Shown piece after piece: positions 18,877-30,510 of a stretch of DNA of 64,000 nt (position 1 is its first letter; each line of letters begins with the position of its first letter). Location of the stretch: the NCBI RefSeq assembly GCF_019399235.1, contig NZ_JAELVH010000073.1, positions 1 to 64,000 on the forward strand, given 5' to 3'. The translations under genes were made by a program, and so were the position numbers. The stretch comes from Streptomyces poriferorum (GTDB taxonomy: Bacteria > Actinomycetota > Actinomycetes > Streptomycetales > Streptomycetaceae). The notes beneath the pieces were generated by a model that made no database searches, had not been told where the DNA came from, and saw only the letters and a program-made list of their open reading frames with translations.

Positions 18877-19542
18877 TCACAGTCGCTTGACTCCCTTGAT
18901 GCGTCCGGCGCGTGCGGCCCGGTTGCGGGCGGCCTTGACGCGCAGTCCGCCGCGCTGGCTGCCGATCCGCAGTCCGGTGCCCGCGGCGAGCCAGCCGGCC
19001 GCGACGTCGCCGCGGCCGGAGGAGGACTCGGTCAGCGGGTCGTTCACCGTACGTCTGGCGAGGGCCATGATCAGCGGGACGGTGAACGGCGCGAGGAGCA
19101 GGTCGTAGACGGCCGCGGTGAACAGCAGGCTGCCCAGGCCCACGTGGCGGGCCGCCGTATCGCCGACGAGGGCTCCGACGCCCGCGTAGAGCAGCGTCGA
19201 TCCGATGGCCGCCGCGACGACCACGGCCATCGGGAGGAAGGCGGACTTGAGCTGGCCGTTCTCGGGCCTGGCCAGTCCGGCGAGGTAGCCGATGACGCAG
19301 AGCACCAGGGCGTAGCGTCCGGCGGCGTGGTCGGCGGGGGGTGCCAGATCGGCGAGGAGGCCCGCGCCGAAGCCGATGAGGGCCCCGCTGACGTGCCCGT
19401 ACACGAAGGCCAGTCCGAGGACGACCATGAGCAGCAGATCGGGTACGGCGCCGGGCAGCTGGAGCCGGGCGAGTACGGATACCTGGACGACCAGGGCGAT
19501 CACGACCAGAACGATGGAGAGCAGAGTCCGGTTCACGCGCAT
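18877..19542 (-). CDS. mreD: Rod shape-determining protein MreD
   Basis: Small membrane component of the Mre complex bridging MreC to MreB. The 221-aa product has five or six hydrophobic helices, including VNRTLLSIVLVVIALVV at the N-terminus and the typical PDLLLMVVLGLAFVYG. It ends in a basic cytoplasmic tail (RAARAGRIKGVKRL). It lies 11 nt downstream of mreC. Confidence 0.92.
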   Translation of the reverse strand: MRVNRTLLSIVLVVIALVVQVSVLARLQLPGAVPDLLLMVVLGLAFVYGHVSGALIGFGAGLLADLAPPADHAAGRYALVLCVIGYLAGLARPENGQLKSAFLPMAVVVAAAIGSTLLYAGVGALVGDTAARHVGLGSLLFTAAVYDLLLAPFTVPLIMALARRTVNDPLTESSSGRGDVAAGWLAAGTGLRIGSQRGGLRVKAARNRAARAGRIKGVKRL

Positions 19543-19553
19543 GGGGATCAGCT

Positions 19554-20606
19554 CTACCTCTGTTCGTTTACCGCGTTGTCGGCGTTCGGTGTGGCGTTCC
19601 CACTGGGGTTCGGATCCGGGCTGCCGCTGGGCCCCGTGCTCTGGTGGATGTTCCCGACCACGTTGCCGCTGGTGTCGACGATGTCGCCGTTGGGCGAGAT
19701 GGTGACGGTGACGGTCGGGGTGGGCTTCGGCTTGGCGGGCTTGGCGGCCTTCTTCGGCAGGACCGCGTCGCGCGGGTCCTCGCGCGGTGCCTGGACGACG
19801 ATGCCGACGATGTCGAGCTTGGTGAAGCCGACGAACGGGCGGACGTAGACGGTACGGGTCAGGTCGCCGCCGGACGGGTCGACGCGGACGACCTCGCCGA
19901 CCGGGACGCCGGGCACGAACGGCTTGTCCTTGCTGGAGCCGAAGGTGACGAGGCGGTCGCCCTTCTTGACCTTGGCCTTGCCGTTCAGGAACTGGACGGA
20001 CAGCGGGCGCGAGCCCTGGCCGGTGGCGAAACCGAGTTCGTCGGTGGACTCCATCCGGGTGCCGACGGTGAAGTCGGGGTCGTTGGCCAGGAGCACCGTG
20101 GCGGTGTCCGGGCCGACGGTGGTGACGCGGCCGACGAGTCCGTCGCCGTTGAGGACGGTCATGTCGCGCTTGAGACCGTCCCTGGATCCGGCGTCGATGG
20201 TGACCGTCCAGGAGAAGCCCTGGGCCGCTCCTATGGCGATGACCTCGGCGGCCTTGATGCCGTACTGGCCGGCGTCCGACTTCTTGAGCATCTTGTCGAG
20301 CTCGCGGACCCGGCTGCGGTTACGGTCGTCGCTGCCCAGCCTCACCTTGAGCGCGGCGTTCTCCTGCTCCAGCGCGGTGATCTTGTCGTGGCGGGTGCCG
20401 GAGGCGCGTACGGCCCCTATGGCGTTGCCCACCGGATCGACCGCTGCCGCCACGCCGTTCTCCACCGGTCCGAAGACGGTGGCGGCGGCCTGCCGGGCGC
20501 CGTCCACCGGTGACTCCTCGCCGCCGCGGATGTCCACCGTGATCAGTGCGAATGCGATGGCGATCAGCAGCACCAGGAGCAGCCGGCTCTCTCGTGTGTC
20601 CCTCAC
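19554..20606 (-). CDS. mreC: Rod shape-determining protein MreC
   Basis: Membrane-anchored extracytoplasmic scaffold that binds PBP2. The 350-aa product has one N-terminal helix (LLLVLLIAIAFALITVDI) and a coiled coil around residues 70-105 (KITALEQENAALKVRL). The beta-barrel domain has GRVTTVGPDTATVLLANDPDF. An unusual C-terminal extension rich in Lys/Pro and then Ser/Pro/Asn/Gly runs from about 290 to 350. The start is GTG, 99 nt beyond the mreB stop. Confidence 0.94.
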   Translation of the reverse strand: MRDTRESRLLLVLLIAIAFALITVDIRGGEESPVDGARQAAATVFGPVENGVAAAVDPVGNAIGAVRASGTRHDKITALEQENAALKVRLGSDDRNRSRVRELDKMLKKSDAGQYGIKAAEVIAIGAAQGFSWTVTIDAGSRDGLKRDMTVLNGDGLVGRVTTVGPDTATVLLANDPDFTVGTRMESTDELGFATGQGSRPLSVQFLNGKAKVKKGDRLVTFGSSKDKPFVPGVPVGEVVRVDPSGGDLTRTVYVRPFVGFTKLDIVGIVVQAPREDPRDAVLPKKAAKPAKPKPTPTVTVTISPNGDIVDTSGNVVGNIHQSTGPSGSPDPNPSGNATPNADNAVNEQR

Positions 20607-20705
20607 GTGCGGCGGCCGTGCCTTCCTCGTAGGAATGTTCGTGCCTGTATATCAACGATCCTCCGCGCGGAGCGGCAGCGTCCGCGCGGAGGGTCACTTG
20701 AGTTT

Positions 20706-21725
20706 CTACCGTCGGGGCTGGGCGTCCAGCACCTGCTGGAGCGCCTCGAACTCCTCGACGCACTTGCCGGAGCCGAGCGCCACGGAGTCCAGCGGGTTCT
20801 CGGCGATGTGGATCGGCATGCCCGTCTCGTGGCGCAGCCGCTCGTCCAGACCGCGCAGCAGCGCACCGCCGCCGGTGAGGACGATGCCGCGGTCCATGAC
20901 GTCGCCGGAGAGCTCCGGCGGGCACTTGTCCAGCGTCGTCTTGACCGCGTCGACGATCGCGTTGACCGGCTCCTCGATCGCCTTGCGGACCTCGGCGGCG
21001 GAGATGACCACGGTCTTGGGCAGGCCCGAGACGAGGTCACGGCCGCGGATCTCGGTGTGCTCGTCCTTCTCCAGGTCGAACGCCGAACCGATGGTGATCT
21101 TGATCTGTTCGGCGGTGCGCTCACCGAGCAGGAGCGAGTACTCCTTCTTGATGTGCTGGATGATCGCGTTGTCCAGTTCGTCACCGGCGGTCCGGATCGA
21201 CTGGGCAGTGACGATTCCGCCGAGCGAGATGACCGCGACCTCGGTGGTGCCGCCACCGATGTCGACGACCATATTGCCGGTGGCCTCGTGGACCGGCAGG
21301 CCGGAACCGATGGCCGCCGCCATGGGCTCCTCGATGATGTGCACCTGGCGCGCGCCGGCCTGCGTCGACGCCTCGATCACGGCGCGTCGCTCGACCCCGG
21401 TGATGCCGGAGGGCACGCAGACGACGACCCGCGGGCGGGCCAGGTAGCGGCGCTTATGGATCTTCAGGATGAAGTAGCGGAGCATCCGCTCCGTGATCTC
21501 GAAGTCGGCGATCACGCCGTCCTTCAGGGGCCGTACGGCAACGATGTTGCCCGGCGTACGGCCGATCATCTTCTTGGCCTCGGACCCGACCGCGAGAATG
21601 CCGCCGGTGTTGGTGTTGATGGCCACGACGGACGGCTCGTTCAGAACGATGCCGCGCCCCCTGACGTACACCAGCGTGTTGGCAGTCCCGAGGTCGATAG
21701 CCATGTCACGGCCGATGAACGACAT
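20706..21725 (-). CDS. mreB: Rod shape-determining protein MreB
   Basis: Bacterial actin homologue; in Streptomyces it acts mainly in spore-wall thickening. From ATG 21725 the product is 339 aa and starts [20 protein letters not shown]. Phosphate-1 (DLGTANT), phosphate-2 ([13 protein letters not shown]) and adenosine ([11 protein letters not shown]) motifs are all present. An AAGGGG site sits 7 nt before this ATG. An ATG 21 nt upstream lacks one. It heads mreB-mreC-mreD-mrdA-rodA. The 234 nt up to the ndk terminator must hold its promoters, though no clear hexamer pair stands out. Confidence 0.97.
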   Translation of the reverse strand: MSFIGRDMAIDLGTANTLVYVRGRGIVLNEPSVVAINTNTGGILAVGSEAKKMIGRTPGNIVAVRPLKDGVIADFEITERMLRYFILKIHKRRYLARPRVVVCVPSGITGVERRAVIEASTQAGARQVHIIEEPMAAAIGSGLPVHEATGNMVVDIGGGTTEVAVISLGGIVTAQSIRTAGDELDNAIIQHIKKEYSLLLGERTAEQIKITIGSAFDLEKDEHTEIRGRDLVSGLPKTVVISAAEVRKAIEEPVNAIVDAVKTTLDKCPPELSGDVMDRGIVLTGGGALLRGLDERLRHETGMPIHIAENPLDSVALGSGKCVEEFEALQQVLDAQPRR

Positions 21726-21959
21726 TGAGTTCCCCTTGTTCCCCATGAGGATGCGTCGGGCCTTCCCAGTCGAAAGCGATGGCTTGTTCTGGTAGGCGAG
21801 GTGAGCGCTGCGGGCGTGGAAGCTTCCATCGTAGTGCCGGACAGGCCGACACAGCGCGAGGGTCCTTCGCCATGCTGAGCAGAACGGGTGGCCGTTCCAC
21901 TCATGGTGACGTTACGTCGGAGGGATGCGTTCCCGCGATCGGGGACCGTATGCCGAAGG

Positions 21960-21981
21960 GCGACCGAATTACTTCGGTCGC
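21960..21981 (-). terminator. Terminator after ndk
   Basis: A perfect 9-bp stem (GCGACCGAA / TTCGGTCGC) with a 4-nt loop, 34 nt past the ndk stop. It separates ndk from the mre operon. Confidence 0.7.
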
Positions 21982-22014
21982 CCCAGGTCATCAGCGCTGT
22001 TCGGCTGATCGGAG

Positions 22015-22428
22015 TCAGGAAAGTCCCGGGAAGAACAGCTTCATTTCTCGCTCTGCGGACTCCTCGGAGTCCGAGGCGTGGATGAGGTTCTCCCGGGTGA
22101 TGGTGCCGAAGTCGCCACGGATCGAGCCGGGCGCGGCGGCGATCGGGTCGGTGGGGCCGGCCAGGGCGCGAACACCCTCGATGACCCGCTCGCCTTCGGC
22201 CACCAGGGCGACGATCGGTCCGGACTGCATGAACTCGACGAGCGGCTCGTAGAACGGGCGGCCGACGTGCTCGGCGTAGTGCTGTTCCAGCGTGGCGCGG
22301 TCGAGGGTGCGGAGCTCCAGCGCCGTGATCTTCCAGCCGGCCTTGCGCTCGATGCGGCCGACGATCTCGCCGACCAGACCGCGACGGACGGCGTCGGGCT
22401 TGAGAAGAACGAGGGTGCGCTGGGTCAT
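22015..22428 (-). CDS. ndk: Nucleoside diphosphate kinase
   Basis: Transfers the gamma phosphate of ATP to nucleoside diphosphates through a phosphohistidine. The 137-aa product is of family length and has the active-site block ENLIHASDS (His near 115), TLVLLKPDAVRRGLVGE at the N-terminus, and GTI-R. An AAGGAG lies 6 nt before the ATG. Confidence 0.98.
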   Translation of the reverse strand: MTQRTLVLLKPDAVRRGLVGEIVGRIERKAGWKITALELRTLDRATLEQHYAEHVGRPFYEPLVEFMQSGPIVALVAEGERVIEGVRALAGPTDPIAAAPGSIRGDFGTITRENLIHASDSEESAEREMKLFFPGLS

Positions 22429-22522
22429 GTGCGGCTCCTTGCAGGCATACGGGTGCGGTGAGGCGAGGTTACAGGGGTGCGGTGACGGGCCGACGGCCGG
22501 GTTTGGCAGGCCGACGGGCTCC

Positions 22523-22879
22523 TCAGCTTCCGGCGGGCGCCTGTGCCGCCTCCTGTGCGGCCCACTGGGCCTTCACCTCGTCGATCCTGCGGCCGTAGTG
22601 CACGGAGGCCCACCACAGGCCGCCGAAGGCCAGACCGAGGATGAACATCATCGGGACGACGAAGCCACTGGCGAGCAGCGCGATCTGGAGCGCCCATCCG
22701 AGCTGTATGCCGCCGGGACGGGTGATCATCCCGCAGAGCAGCACGGAGAGCAGCATGCCGATGCCGCAGACCGTCCAGACCGTGGCGGACGTCAGGTCGT
22801 CGGACTTCATCGCGACGAGTCCAGCGAACCCGATCACGAAGAACTCACCGATCAGCGTCGATGCACAGAGCGTACGCAC
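22523..22879 (-). CDS. DUF4233 small membrane protein
   Basis: A 118-aa actinobacterial membrane protein of unknown function that regularly follows folC. Three or four hydrophobic helices are visible (STLIGEFFVIGFAGLVAM, TVCGIGMLLSVLLCGMI, LLASGFVVPMMFILGLAFGG). A short charged C-terminal segment follows. The GTG start lies 5 nt after the folC stop, so the two genes are cotranscribed and probably coupled. Confidence 0.85.
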   Translation of the reverse strand: MRTLCASTLIGEFFVIGFAGLVAMKSDDLTSATVWTVCGIGMLLSVLLCGMITRPGGIQLGWALQIALLASGFVVPMMFILGLAFGGLWWASVHYGRRIDEVKAQWAAQEAAQAPAGS

Positions 22880-22884
22880 GTCGG

Positions 22885-24408
22885 TCAGCGCCTTCCCAGA
22901 AGCAGCCGGGCCTCGCCGACCGTGATCACGGATCCGGTCACCAGTACCCCGGCGCCCGCGTACTCGTCCTCTTCCTCGGCGAGGGTGATCGCCGCCTCCA
23001 GCGCGTCGTCCAGCCGGGGTTCGACCTGGACGCGGTCGTTGCCGAAGACCTCGACGGCGACCGCCGCGAGTTCGTCGGCGTCCATCGCGCGTGCGCTGGA
23101 GTTCTGGGTGACGACGACCTCGGCGAAGATCGGCTCGAAGGCTTCCAGGAGCCCGCGCACGTCCTTGTCGCCGCTGGCCCCGACCACACCGATCAGCCGG
23201 GAGAAGCCGAATGCCTCGGAGAGCCCCTCGGCGGTGGCCTGGGCGCCTGCCGGGTTGTGCGCGGCGTCCAGGACGACGGTCGGGCTGGAGCGGACCACTT
23301 CGAGGCGGCCCGGCGAGATCACCGAGGCGAAGGCCTTGCGGATGATGTCGGCGTCGAGCGATCCGGTCTGCTCGGCGCCGATGCCGAAGAACGCCTCGAC
23401 CGCGCAGAGCGCCACCACCGCGTTGCGTGCCTGGTGGGCGCCGTACAGCGGAAGGAAGATGTTGTCGTACTCGCCGCCGAGTCCGCGCAGCGTCAGGAGC
23501 TGGCCGCCGACCGCGATCTCGCGGGAGACGACGCCGAACTCCATGCCCTCGCGGGCCACGGTGGCGTCGACCTCGACGGCCTTCTTCAGCATCACCTGGG
23601 CGGCGTCGACGGGCTGCTGGGCGAGGATGACCGTCGCGTCCTGCTTGATGATCCCGGACTTCTCCACCGCGATCTCGCCCGGTGTGGAGCCCAGCCGGTC
23701 GGTGTGGTCCAGCGAGATGGGGGTGACGACGGCGACCGTGGAGTCGATCACGTTGGTCGCGTCCCAGCTGCCGCCCATGCCGACCTCGACGACGGCGACA
23801 TCGACCGGCGCGTCGGCGAAGGCCGCGTACGCCATGCCGGTGAGGACCTCGAAGAAGGAGAGCCGGTAGGGCTGCTGCGCGTCGACCATCTCGACGTACG
23901 GCTTGATGTCCTCGTACGTGGAGATGAACCGCTCGGGGTCCATCGGGGAGCCGTCCAGGCTGATCCGCTCGGTGATCGACTGGACGTGCGGCGAGGTGTA
24001 GCGGCCGGTGCGCAGGTCGAAGGCGCCGAGCAGTGCCTCGATCATGCGGGCGGTGCTCGTCTTGCCGTTGGTCCCCGTGATGTGGATGGAGGGGTAGGCG
24101 CGCTGCGGGTCACCGAGCACGTCCATCAGCGCGGCGATGCGCGTCACGGACGGCTCGAGCTTGGTCTCGCCCCAGCGCCCGGCGAGCTCCTGCTCCACCG
24201 CGCGCAGCGCCTTGTCCACCTCCGGATCGGCGGGGCGGGAGGGGACCTCGTCGCCCTGGGGCGGTCCGGAGGCGGCGCGCAGGGTGCGGCTCCCGGCCTC
24301 GATCACCGCCAGGTCGGGGTCGCGCTGGGTCGCTTCGTCGACGATCTCCGCGAAGGTCTCGTCGGAGTCGGACGCGTCGTGCCGGTCGGAAGGGCGGGGC
24401 TCACTCAC
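22885..24408 (-). CDS. folC: Folylpolyglutamate synthase / dihydrofolate synthase
   Basis: A Mur-ligase-family enzyme that ligates glutamate to dihydropteroate or folates. The 507-aa product has the ATP loop HITGTNGKTSTARM, the DRLG and TSPH family blocks, and VVLDAAHNPAGA in the C-terminal domain. About 75 N-terminal residues, acidic and low in complexity, precede the catalytic fold. They are common in Streptomyces FolC and might mark a downstream true start, but the GTG at 24408 is retained. It lies between valS and the DUF4233 gene. Confidence 0.93.
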   Translation of the reverse strand: MSEPRPSDRHDASDSDETFAEIVDEATQRDPDLAVIEAGSRTLRAASGPPQGDEVPSRPADPEVDKALRAVEQELAGRWGETKLEPSVTRIAALMDVLGDPQRAYPSIHITGTNGKTSTARMIEALLGAFDLRTGRYTSPHVQSITERISLDGSPMDPERFISTYEDIKPYVEMVDAQQPYRLSFFEVLTGMAYAAFADAPVDVAVVEVGMGGSWDATNVIDSTVAVVTPISLDHTDRLGSTPGEIAVEKSGIIKQDATVILAQQPVDAAQVMLKKAVEVDATVAREGMEFGVVSREIAVGGQLLTLRGLGGEYDNIFLPLYGAHQARNAVVALCAVEAFFGIGAEQTGSLDADIIRKAFASVISPGRLEVVRSSPTVVLDAAHNPAGAQATAEGLSEAFGFSRLIGVVGASGDKDVRGLLEAFEPIFAEVVVTQNSSARAMDADELAAVAVEVFGNDRVQVEPRLDDALEAAITLAEEEDEYAGAGVLVTGSVITVGEARLLLGRR

Positions 24409-24470
24409 GGGGCCAGTCTACGGATCGGCACGGACATCGCGCGCAGCGCCCGGCGGCGGGGGAACGGGGA

Positions 24471-24506
24471 AGCCCCCGTCCCCCTCGCGGGAGGGGTACG
24501 GGGGCT
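24471..24506 (-). terminator. Terminator after valS
   Basis: A stem of about 15 bp (AGCCCCCGT..CCCCTC / GAGGGGTACGGGGGCT, one bulge) lies 15 nt past the valS stop. It suggests partial separation of valS from folC. Confidence 0.75.
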
Positions 24507-24521
24507 CGCCGGGTTCCGGTC

Positions 24522-27143
24522 TCAGGCCTGCGGCAGGGCCGCCAGCTGGCCGGTGATCCGCTCAATGTCGGACTCGGCCTTGGTGAGCCGGCCGCGGATC
24601 TTGTCGACCACGTTGTCCGGGGCCTTGGCCAGGAACGCCTCGTTGCCGAGCTTGCCGGTGGCCTGCGCCTTCTCCTTCTGCGCGGCCTCCAGGTCCTTCG
24701 TGAGGCGCTTGCGCTCGGCGCCGACGTCGATCGTGCCGGAGAGGTCGAGCGCGACGGTGGCTCCGGCGACCGGCAGCGACGCGGTGGCGTGGAAGCCGTC
24801 ACCGGCCGGCTGGAGCCGCGCGAGCTGGCGGATGGCCGCCTCGTGCGGGGCGAGCGCGGTCCCGGTCAGGGTGAGCTCGGCCGGGACCTTCTGGCCGGGC
24901 TGGAGACCCTGGTCGTTGCGGAAGCGTCGGACCTCGGTGACGACCTGCTGGACGAGCTCGATCTCCTGCTCGGCGGCGTCGTCACGGAAGCCGCTGTCCG
25001 CCGGCCAGTCGGCGATGACGACGGACTCGCGGCCGGTGAGCGCGGTCCACAGGCTCTCCGTGACGAACGGCACGACGGGGTGCAGCACGCGCAGCATCAC
25101 GTCGAGGACCTCGCCCAGGACCCGGCCGGAGACCTCGGCCGGACGGCCGCCGCCGAAGAACGTGGTCTTGGACAGCTCGAGGTACCAGTCGAAGACCTCG
25201 TCCCAGGCGAAGTGCCGGAGCGACTCGCTGAGCTTGGAGAACTGGTAGTCGTCGTAGTACGCGTCGACTTCGGCGACGGTCTTGTTGAGGCGGGACAGGA
25301 TCCAGCGGTCGGTCACCGACATCTCGTCGGCGGACGGCAGCTCGCCCTCGATCGTCGCGCCGTTCATCAGGGCGAAGCGGGTGGCGTTCCAGATCTTGTT
25401 GGAGAACTTGGCGGAACCCTGGACCCACTCCTCGCCGATCGGGACGTCGGTGCCGGGGTTGGCGCCGCGCGCGAGCGTGAAGCGCAGCGCGTCGGAGCCG
25501 TACTTGTCCATCCAGTCCAGCGGGTTGACCACGTTGCCGAAGGACTTCGACATCTTCTTGCCGTGCTCGTCGCGGACCATGCCGTGCAGGACGATCGTCC
25601 CGAACGGCGGGACGCCGTCGTTGACGTACAGGCCGAACATCATCATCCGGGCGACCCAGAAGAAGAGGATGTCGTAGCCGGTGACCATGACGGAGTTCGG
25701 GTAGAACTTCGCGAGGCTGTCGGTCTGTTCGGGCCAGCCGAGCGTGGAGAACGGCCACAGGCCGGAGGAGAACCAGGTGTCCAGGACGTCGCTGTCCTGG
25801 GTCCAGCCCTCGCCGGTGGGCGCCTCGTCGTCCGGTCCGACGCAGACGACCTCGCCGCCCGGGCCGTACCAGACGGGGATGCGGTGGCCCCACCAGAGCT
25901 GGCGCGAGATGCACCAGTCGTGGAGGTTGTCGACCCAGTCGAAGTAGCGCTTCTCCATCTCCTGCGGGTGGATCTTGACCTTGCCGTCACGGACGGCGTC
26001 ACCGGCCGCCTCGGCGAGCGGCGCGACCTTGACCCACCACTGGAGGGAGAGGCGCGGCTCGATGGTGGTCTTGCAGCGCGAGCAGTGGCCGACGGAGTGG
26101 ACGTACGGCCGCTTCTCGGCGACGATCCGGCCCTCGGCGCGCAGGGCGGCGACGATGGCGGAACGGGCCTCCAGGCGGTCCAGGCCCTGGAAGGGGCCGG
26201 GGGCCGTGATGACGGCGCGCTCGTCGAGGACCGTGAGGAACGGCAGGTCGTGGCGCTTGCCGATCTCGAAGTCGTTCGGGTCGTGCGCAGGGGTCACCTT
26301 GACGGCGCCGGTGCCGAACTCGGGGTCGACGTGGTGGTCGGCGACGACCGGGATGGTGCGGTCGGTCAGCGGCAGCTTGATCTGCTTGCCGACCAGGTGC
26401 TTGTAGCGCTCGTCGTCGGGGTGGACGGCGACGGCGGTGTCACCGAGCATCGTCTCGGCGCGGGTGGTGGCGACGACGATGGTCTCGTCGCCCTCGCCGT
26501 ACTGCATGGAGACGAGCTCGCCGTCGTCCTCCTGGTACTCGACCTCGATGTCCGAGATCGCGGTGAGACAGCGCGGGCACCAGTTGATGATGCGCTCGGC
26601 ACGGTAGATCAGCTCGTCGTCGTACATCTGCTTGAAGACGGTCTGGACGGCCTTGGACAGGCCCTCGTCCATGGTGAAGCGCTCACGGGACCAGTCGACG
26701 CCCTCGCCGAGACGGCGCATCTGGCCGGAGATCTGGCCGCCGGACTCGTTCTTCCACTGCCAGACGCGCTCGACGAAGGCCTCACGGCCCAGGTCGTGGC
26801 GGGACTTGCCCTCCTTGGCGAGCTCGCGCTCGACGACGTTCTGGGTGGCGATGCCGGCATGGTCCATGCCCGGCTGGTAGAGCGCCTCGAACCCCTGCAT
26901 CCGCTTGCGGCGGACCAGGGCGTCGATCAGTGTGTGCTCGAAGGCGTGTCCCAGGTGCAGGGATCCGGTGACGTTGGGCGGCGGGATGACGATGGAGTAC
27001 GGCGGCTTGTCGCTGTTCTCGTCCGCCTTGAAGTAACCGCGTTCTACCCAGCGCTCGTACAGCTTCCCCTCTACCTCGGCCGGCGTGTACTGGGTCGGCA
27101 GTTCGGGGTTGCTGGCTGGCTGCTGCGCTGCGTTCTCGGTCAC
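24522..27143 (-). CDS. valS: Valyl-tRNA synthetase
   Basis: Class I aminoacyl-tRNA synthetase charging tRNA-Val. The 873-aa product has the HIGH-type HLGH (in [13 protein letters not shown]), the editing CP1 domain, [10 protein letters not shown] and a C-terminal coiled coil ([18 protein letters not shown]). GTG 27143 gives the usual TENAAQQ start; GTG 27149 adds two residues. No Shine-Dalgarno precedes either, so the message may be leaderless or nearly so. It is divergent from the membrane-protein gene at 27283, sharing a 139-nt promoter region. Confidence 0.97.
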   Translation of the reverse strand: MTENAAQQPASNPELPTQYTPAEVEGKLYERWVERGYFKADENSDKPPYSIVIPPPNVTGSLHLGHAFEHTLIDALVRRKRMQGFEALYQPGMDHAGIATQNVVERELAKEGKSRHDLGREAFVERVWQWKNESGGQISGQMRRLGEGVDWSRERFTMDEGLSKAVQTVFKQMYDDELIYRAERIINWCPRCLTAISDIEVEYQEDDGELVSMQYGEGDETIVVATTRAETMLGDTAVAVHPDDERYKHLVGKQIKLPLTDRTIPVVADHHVDPEFGTGAVKVTPAHDPNDFEIGKRHDLPFLTVLDERAVITAPGPFQGLDRLEARSAIVAALRAEGRIVAEKRPYVHSVGHCSRCKTTIEPRLSLQWWVKVAPLAEAAGDAVRDGKVKIHPQEMEKRYFDWVDNLHDWCISRQLWWGHRIPVWYGPGGEVVCVGPDDEAPTGEGWTQDSDVLDTWFSSGLWPFSTLGWPEQTDSLAKFYPNSVMVTGYDILFFWVARMMMFGLYVNDGVPPFGTIVLHGMVRDEHGKKMSKSFGNVVNPLDWMDKYGSDALRFTLARGANPGTDVPIGEEWVQGSAKFSNKIWNATRFALMNGATIEGELPSADEMSVTDRWILSRLNKTVAEVDAYYDDYQFSKLSESLRHFAWDEVFDWYLELSKTTFFGGGRPAEVSGRVLGEVLDVMLRVLHPVVPFVTESLWTALTGRESVVIADWPADSGFRDDAAEQEIELVQQVVTEVRRFRNDQGLQPGQKVPAELTLTGTALAPHEAAIRQLARLQPAGDGFHATASLPVAGATVALDLSGTIDVGAERKRLTKDLEAAQKEKAQATGKLGNEAFLAKAPDNVVDKIRGRLTKAESDIERITGQLAALPQA

Positions 27144-27282
27144 GCCCACAGTTTAGGGCCGTCACAGTCATGCACTGAAACCGGTTTGTTCAGTAACGGT
27201 CTCCCTCCCGGTGCCCCACGCCCCCGGGCCGTCCGTCAGGATGTTCGGAACGCATAAGCATCACGAACAGGGGACACCGCAG

Positions 27283-28218
27283 ATGAGCTACAACCAGCCG
27301 GGCCCGTACGGTGGCCAGCCGCCGCAGGGCCAGCCCGGACCGTACGGCCAGCAGCCGGGCCCCTACGGCGGCCAGCCGCCGCAGGGCCAGCCGCAGGGCC
27401 AGCCCGGCTACGGCTACCCGCAGGCCCAGCAGCCCGGCCCCTACGGCCAGCAGCCCCCCACTCCCCCGTACGGCGGCCAGCCGGCCTACGGCCAGCAGCC
27501 GGGCTTCCCGCCGGCCGCCCCGCCGAAGAAGAAGACCGGCCTGATCGTGGGCGGCGTGATCGTGGCGCTGGCGGTCATCGCGGGCGCGGCGTACTTCCTT
27601 ACGTCGGACGGTGCCAGCAACAGCGACGTCGCTGACTCCACCAAGGGGTACAAGCTGACGCCGGCGGCGGCGCTGGACGGCTACAAGAAGCAGGCCGGTT
27701 CCGGGGAGTCGGGAGCGCCGACAGGGGAAGAGAAGACCAGGCTCGACGGTCTCGGCATCAAGAACCCTCAGAAGGCGGGCGCCAATTACCAGTCGGGCAC
27801 CGAGGAGAACCCGCTCGCGGGCAAGTCGATCACACTCTCGGGCTACTGGGGTGACGTCACCGACCCGGCGAAGGTCATCGACAACGCGTTCAACAATGCG
27901 GAGTCGGAGTTCACGAAGGGCGAGGACGGGATGGAGGTCGAGCGTGTCGGCAGCCCCAAGTCCGTCACGCCGGACGGCTTCAAGGGTGCCCTCATGAAGT
28001 GCCAGGACCTCAAGGTGCTGAACAAGGACGGCGACGGCACTGCCGCCAAGGGGCCGAAGGAATTCACCATCCCCATCTGCGTCTGGGCCGACTACAGCAC
28101 CGTGGGCACCGTGCTGGGCGTGGACGTGGCCCTCTCCATGACCGGCAAGGGGATGGATCAGGGCGAGGTGGCGGGCATCACCGCCAAGCTCTACAACACC
28201 TCCCGCACCAAGATCTGA
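27283..28218 (+). CDS. Pro/Gln/Gly-rich membrane-anchored protein
   Basis: A 311-aa protein of unknown function. Residues 1-85 are low-complexity repeats of PGPYGQQPG / GGQPPQGQP type, followed by a basic PKKKTG and one membrane helix (GLIVGGVIVALAVIAGAAYFL, near 88-108). The C-terminal 200 residues should lie outside the cell and share no motif I know. They resemble the many Streptomyces proteins with a disordered cytosolic head and an extracytoplasmic domain. An AGGGGA precedes ATG 27283 at good spacing. An upstream in-frame ATG at 27211 is less likely. Confidence 0.85.
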   Translation: MSYNQPGPYGGQPPQGQPGPYGQQPGPYGGQPPQGQPQGQPGYGYPQAQQPGPYGQQPPTPPYGGQPAYGQQPGFPPAAPPKKKTGLIVGGVIVALAVIAGAAYFLTSDGASNSDVADSTKGYKLTPAAALDGYKKQAGSGESGAPTGEEKTRLDGLGIKNPQKAGANYQSGTEENPLAGKSITLSGYWGDVTDPAKVIDNAFNNAESEFTKGEDGMEVERVGSPKSVTPDGFKGALMKCQDLKVLNKDGDGTAAKGPKEFTIPICVWADYSTVGTVLGVDVALSMTGKGMDQGEVAGITAKLYNTSRTKI

Positions 28219-28225
28219 CCCACGC

Positions 28226-28276
28226 AACGCGAAGGGGCGCCCCACCGGCTGAACCGGTGGGGCGCCCCTTCGCGTT
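28226..28276. terminator. Bidirectional terminator, 27283 gene and clpX
   Basis: A perfect 23-bp stem (starting AACGCGAAGGGGCGCCCC) with a 5-nt loop lies between the convergent membrane-protein gene and clpX. It can end both transcripts. Confidence 0.9.
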
Positions 28277-28291
28277 ACACGCGATCCGCGG

Positions 28292-29590
<1,299 letters not shown>

Positions 29591-29746
29591 GAGGTGCTTC
29601 CCCTTCGCCTGGGAGACGCCTGGTTCAGCGGCTCCTGGTGCCTCTATCCGACGGTACCTTGCCTGGGCCCCCGTTCGGGCCCCCCTTGGCACGGTTCACA
29701 CGGCCGGGGCCGGTGACCCTGCCGCGCCAAGGGGTAAAGGCCGACG

Positions 29747-30430
29747 TCAGGCGGCCGCTCCGGCCGCGCTCTTACGGGTCGCGACGATCTGGTCGACCAG
29801 ACCGTAGGCCAGGGCGTCATCGGCGGTCAGGATCTTGTCCCGCTCGATGTCGTCACGGATCTTCTCGATCGGCGTGGTGGAGTGCTTGGCCAGCAGTTCC
29901 TCCAGCTGGGCCCGCATCCGCAGGATCTCGTTGGCCGCGATCTCCAGGTCGGAGAGCTGCTCACGGCCGGTCTGCGAGGACGGCTGGTGGATCAGTACGC
30001 GGGCGTTCGGCAGCGCCAGGCGCTTGCCCGGCGTGCCCGCGGCGAGCAGCACGGCGGCGGCGGAGGCCGCCTGGCCCATGCAGACCGTCTGGATGTCCGG
30101 CTTCACGAACTGCATCGTGTCGTAGATCGCGGTGAGCGCGGTGAACGAGCCGCCGGGGCTGTTGATGTAGATCGAGATGTCGCGGTCCGGGTCCATCGAC
30201 TCCAGGCACAGCAGCTGCGCCATGACGTCGTTGGCGGACGCGTCGTCGATCTGCACGCCGAGGAAGATCACGCGCTCCTCGAAGAGCTTCGCGTACGGGT
30301 CGTACTCGCGCACGCCCTGCGAGGTGCGCTCCACGAAGCGCGGGACGATGTAGCGGTTGTCCACCTGCGGGCCGGTGTAGAGGCCGTTCGCGGACGCGCC
30401 GGGGAAGTTGTTCATGTGGGTGTTCACCAT
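29747..30430 (-). CDS. clpP2: ATP-dependent Clp protease proteolytic subunit 2
   Basis: Serine peptidase subunit of the Clp machine. The 227-aa product has [12 protein letters not shown], the nucleophile in [11 protein letters not shown], the catalytic His in LIHQPS and the downstream Asp. In actinobacteria ClpP1 and ClpP2 form a mixed tetradecamer. ATG 30430 is used; ATG 30415 ([10 protein letters not shown]) is equally possible because neither has a strong ribosome site. It follows clpP1 by 80 nt, in the conserved clpP1-clpP2 operon. Confidence 0.95.
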   Translation of the reverse strand: MVNTHMNNFPGASANGLYTGPQVDNRYIVPRFVERTSQGVREYDPYAKLFEERVIFLGVQIDDASANDVMAQLLCLESMDPDRDISIYINSPGGSFTALTAIYDTMQFVKPDIQTVCMGQAASAAAVLLAAGTPGKRLALPNARVLIHQPSSQTGREQLSDLEIAANEILRMRAQLEELLAKHSTTPIEKIRDDIERDKILTADDALAYGLVDQIVATRKSAAGAAA

Positions 30431-30510
30431 CCTGGTGGCGTTCTGTGGCTGGGTGTCTCGGTGTACGAGAGAAAAGCGGTGCGGTGCGGCGCGATCCGGC
30501 GCTGGCCGGG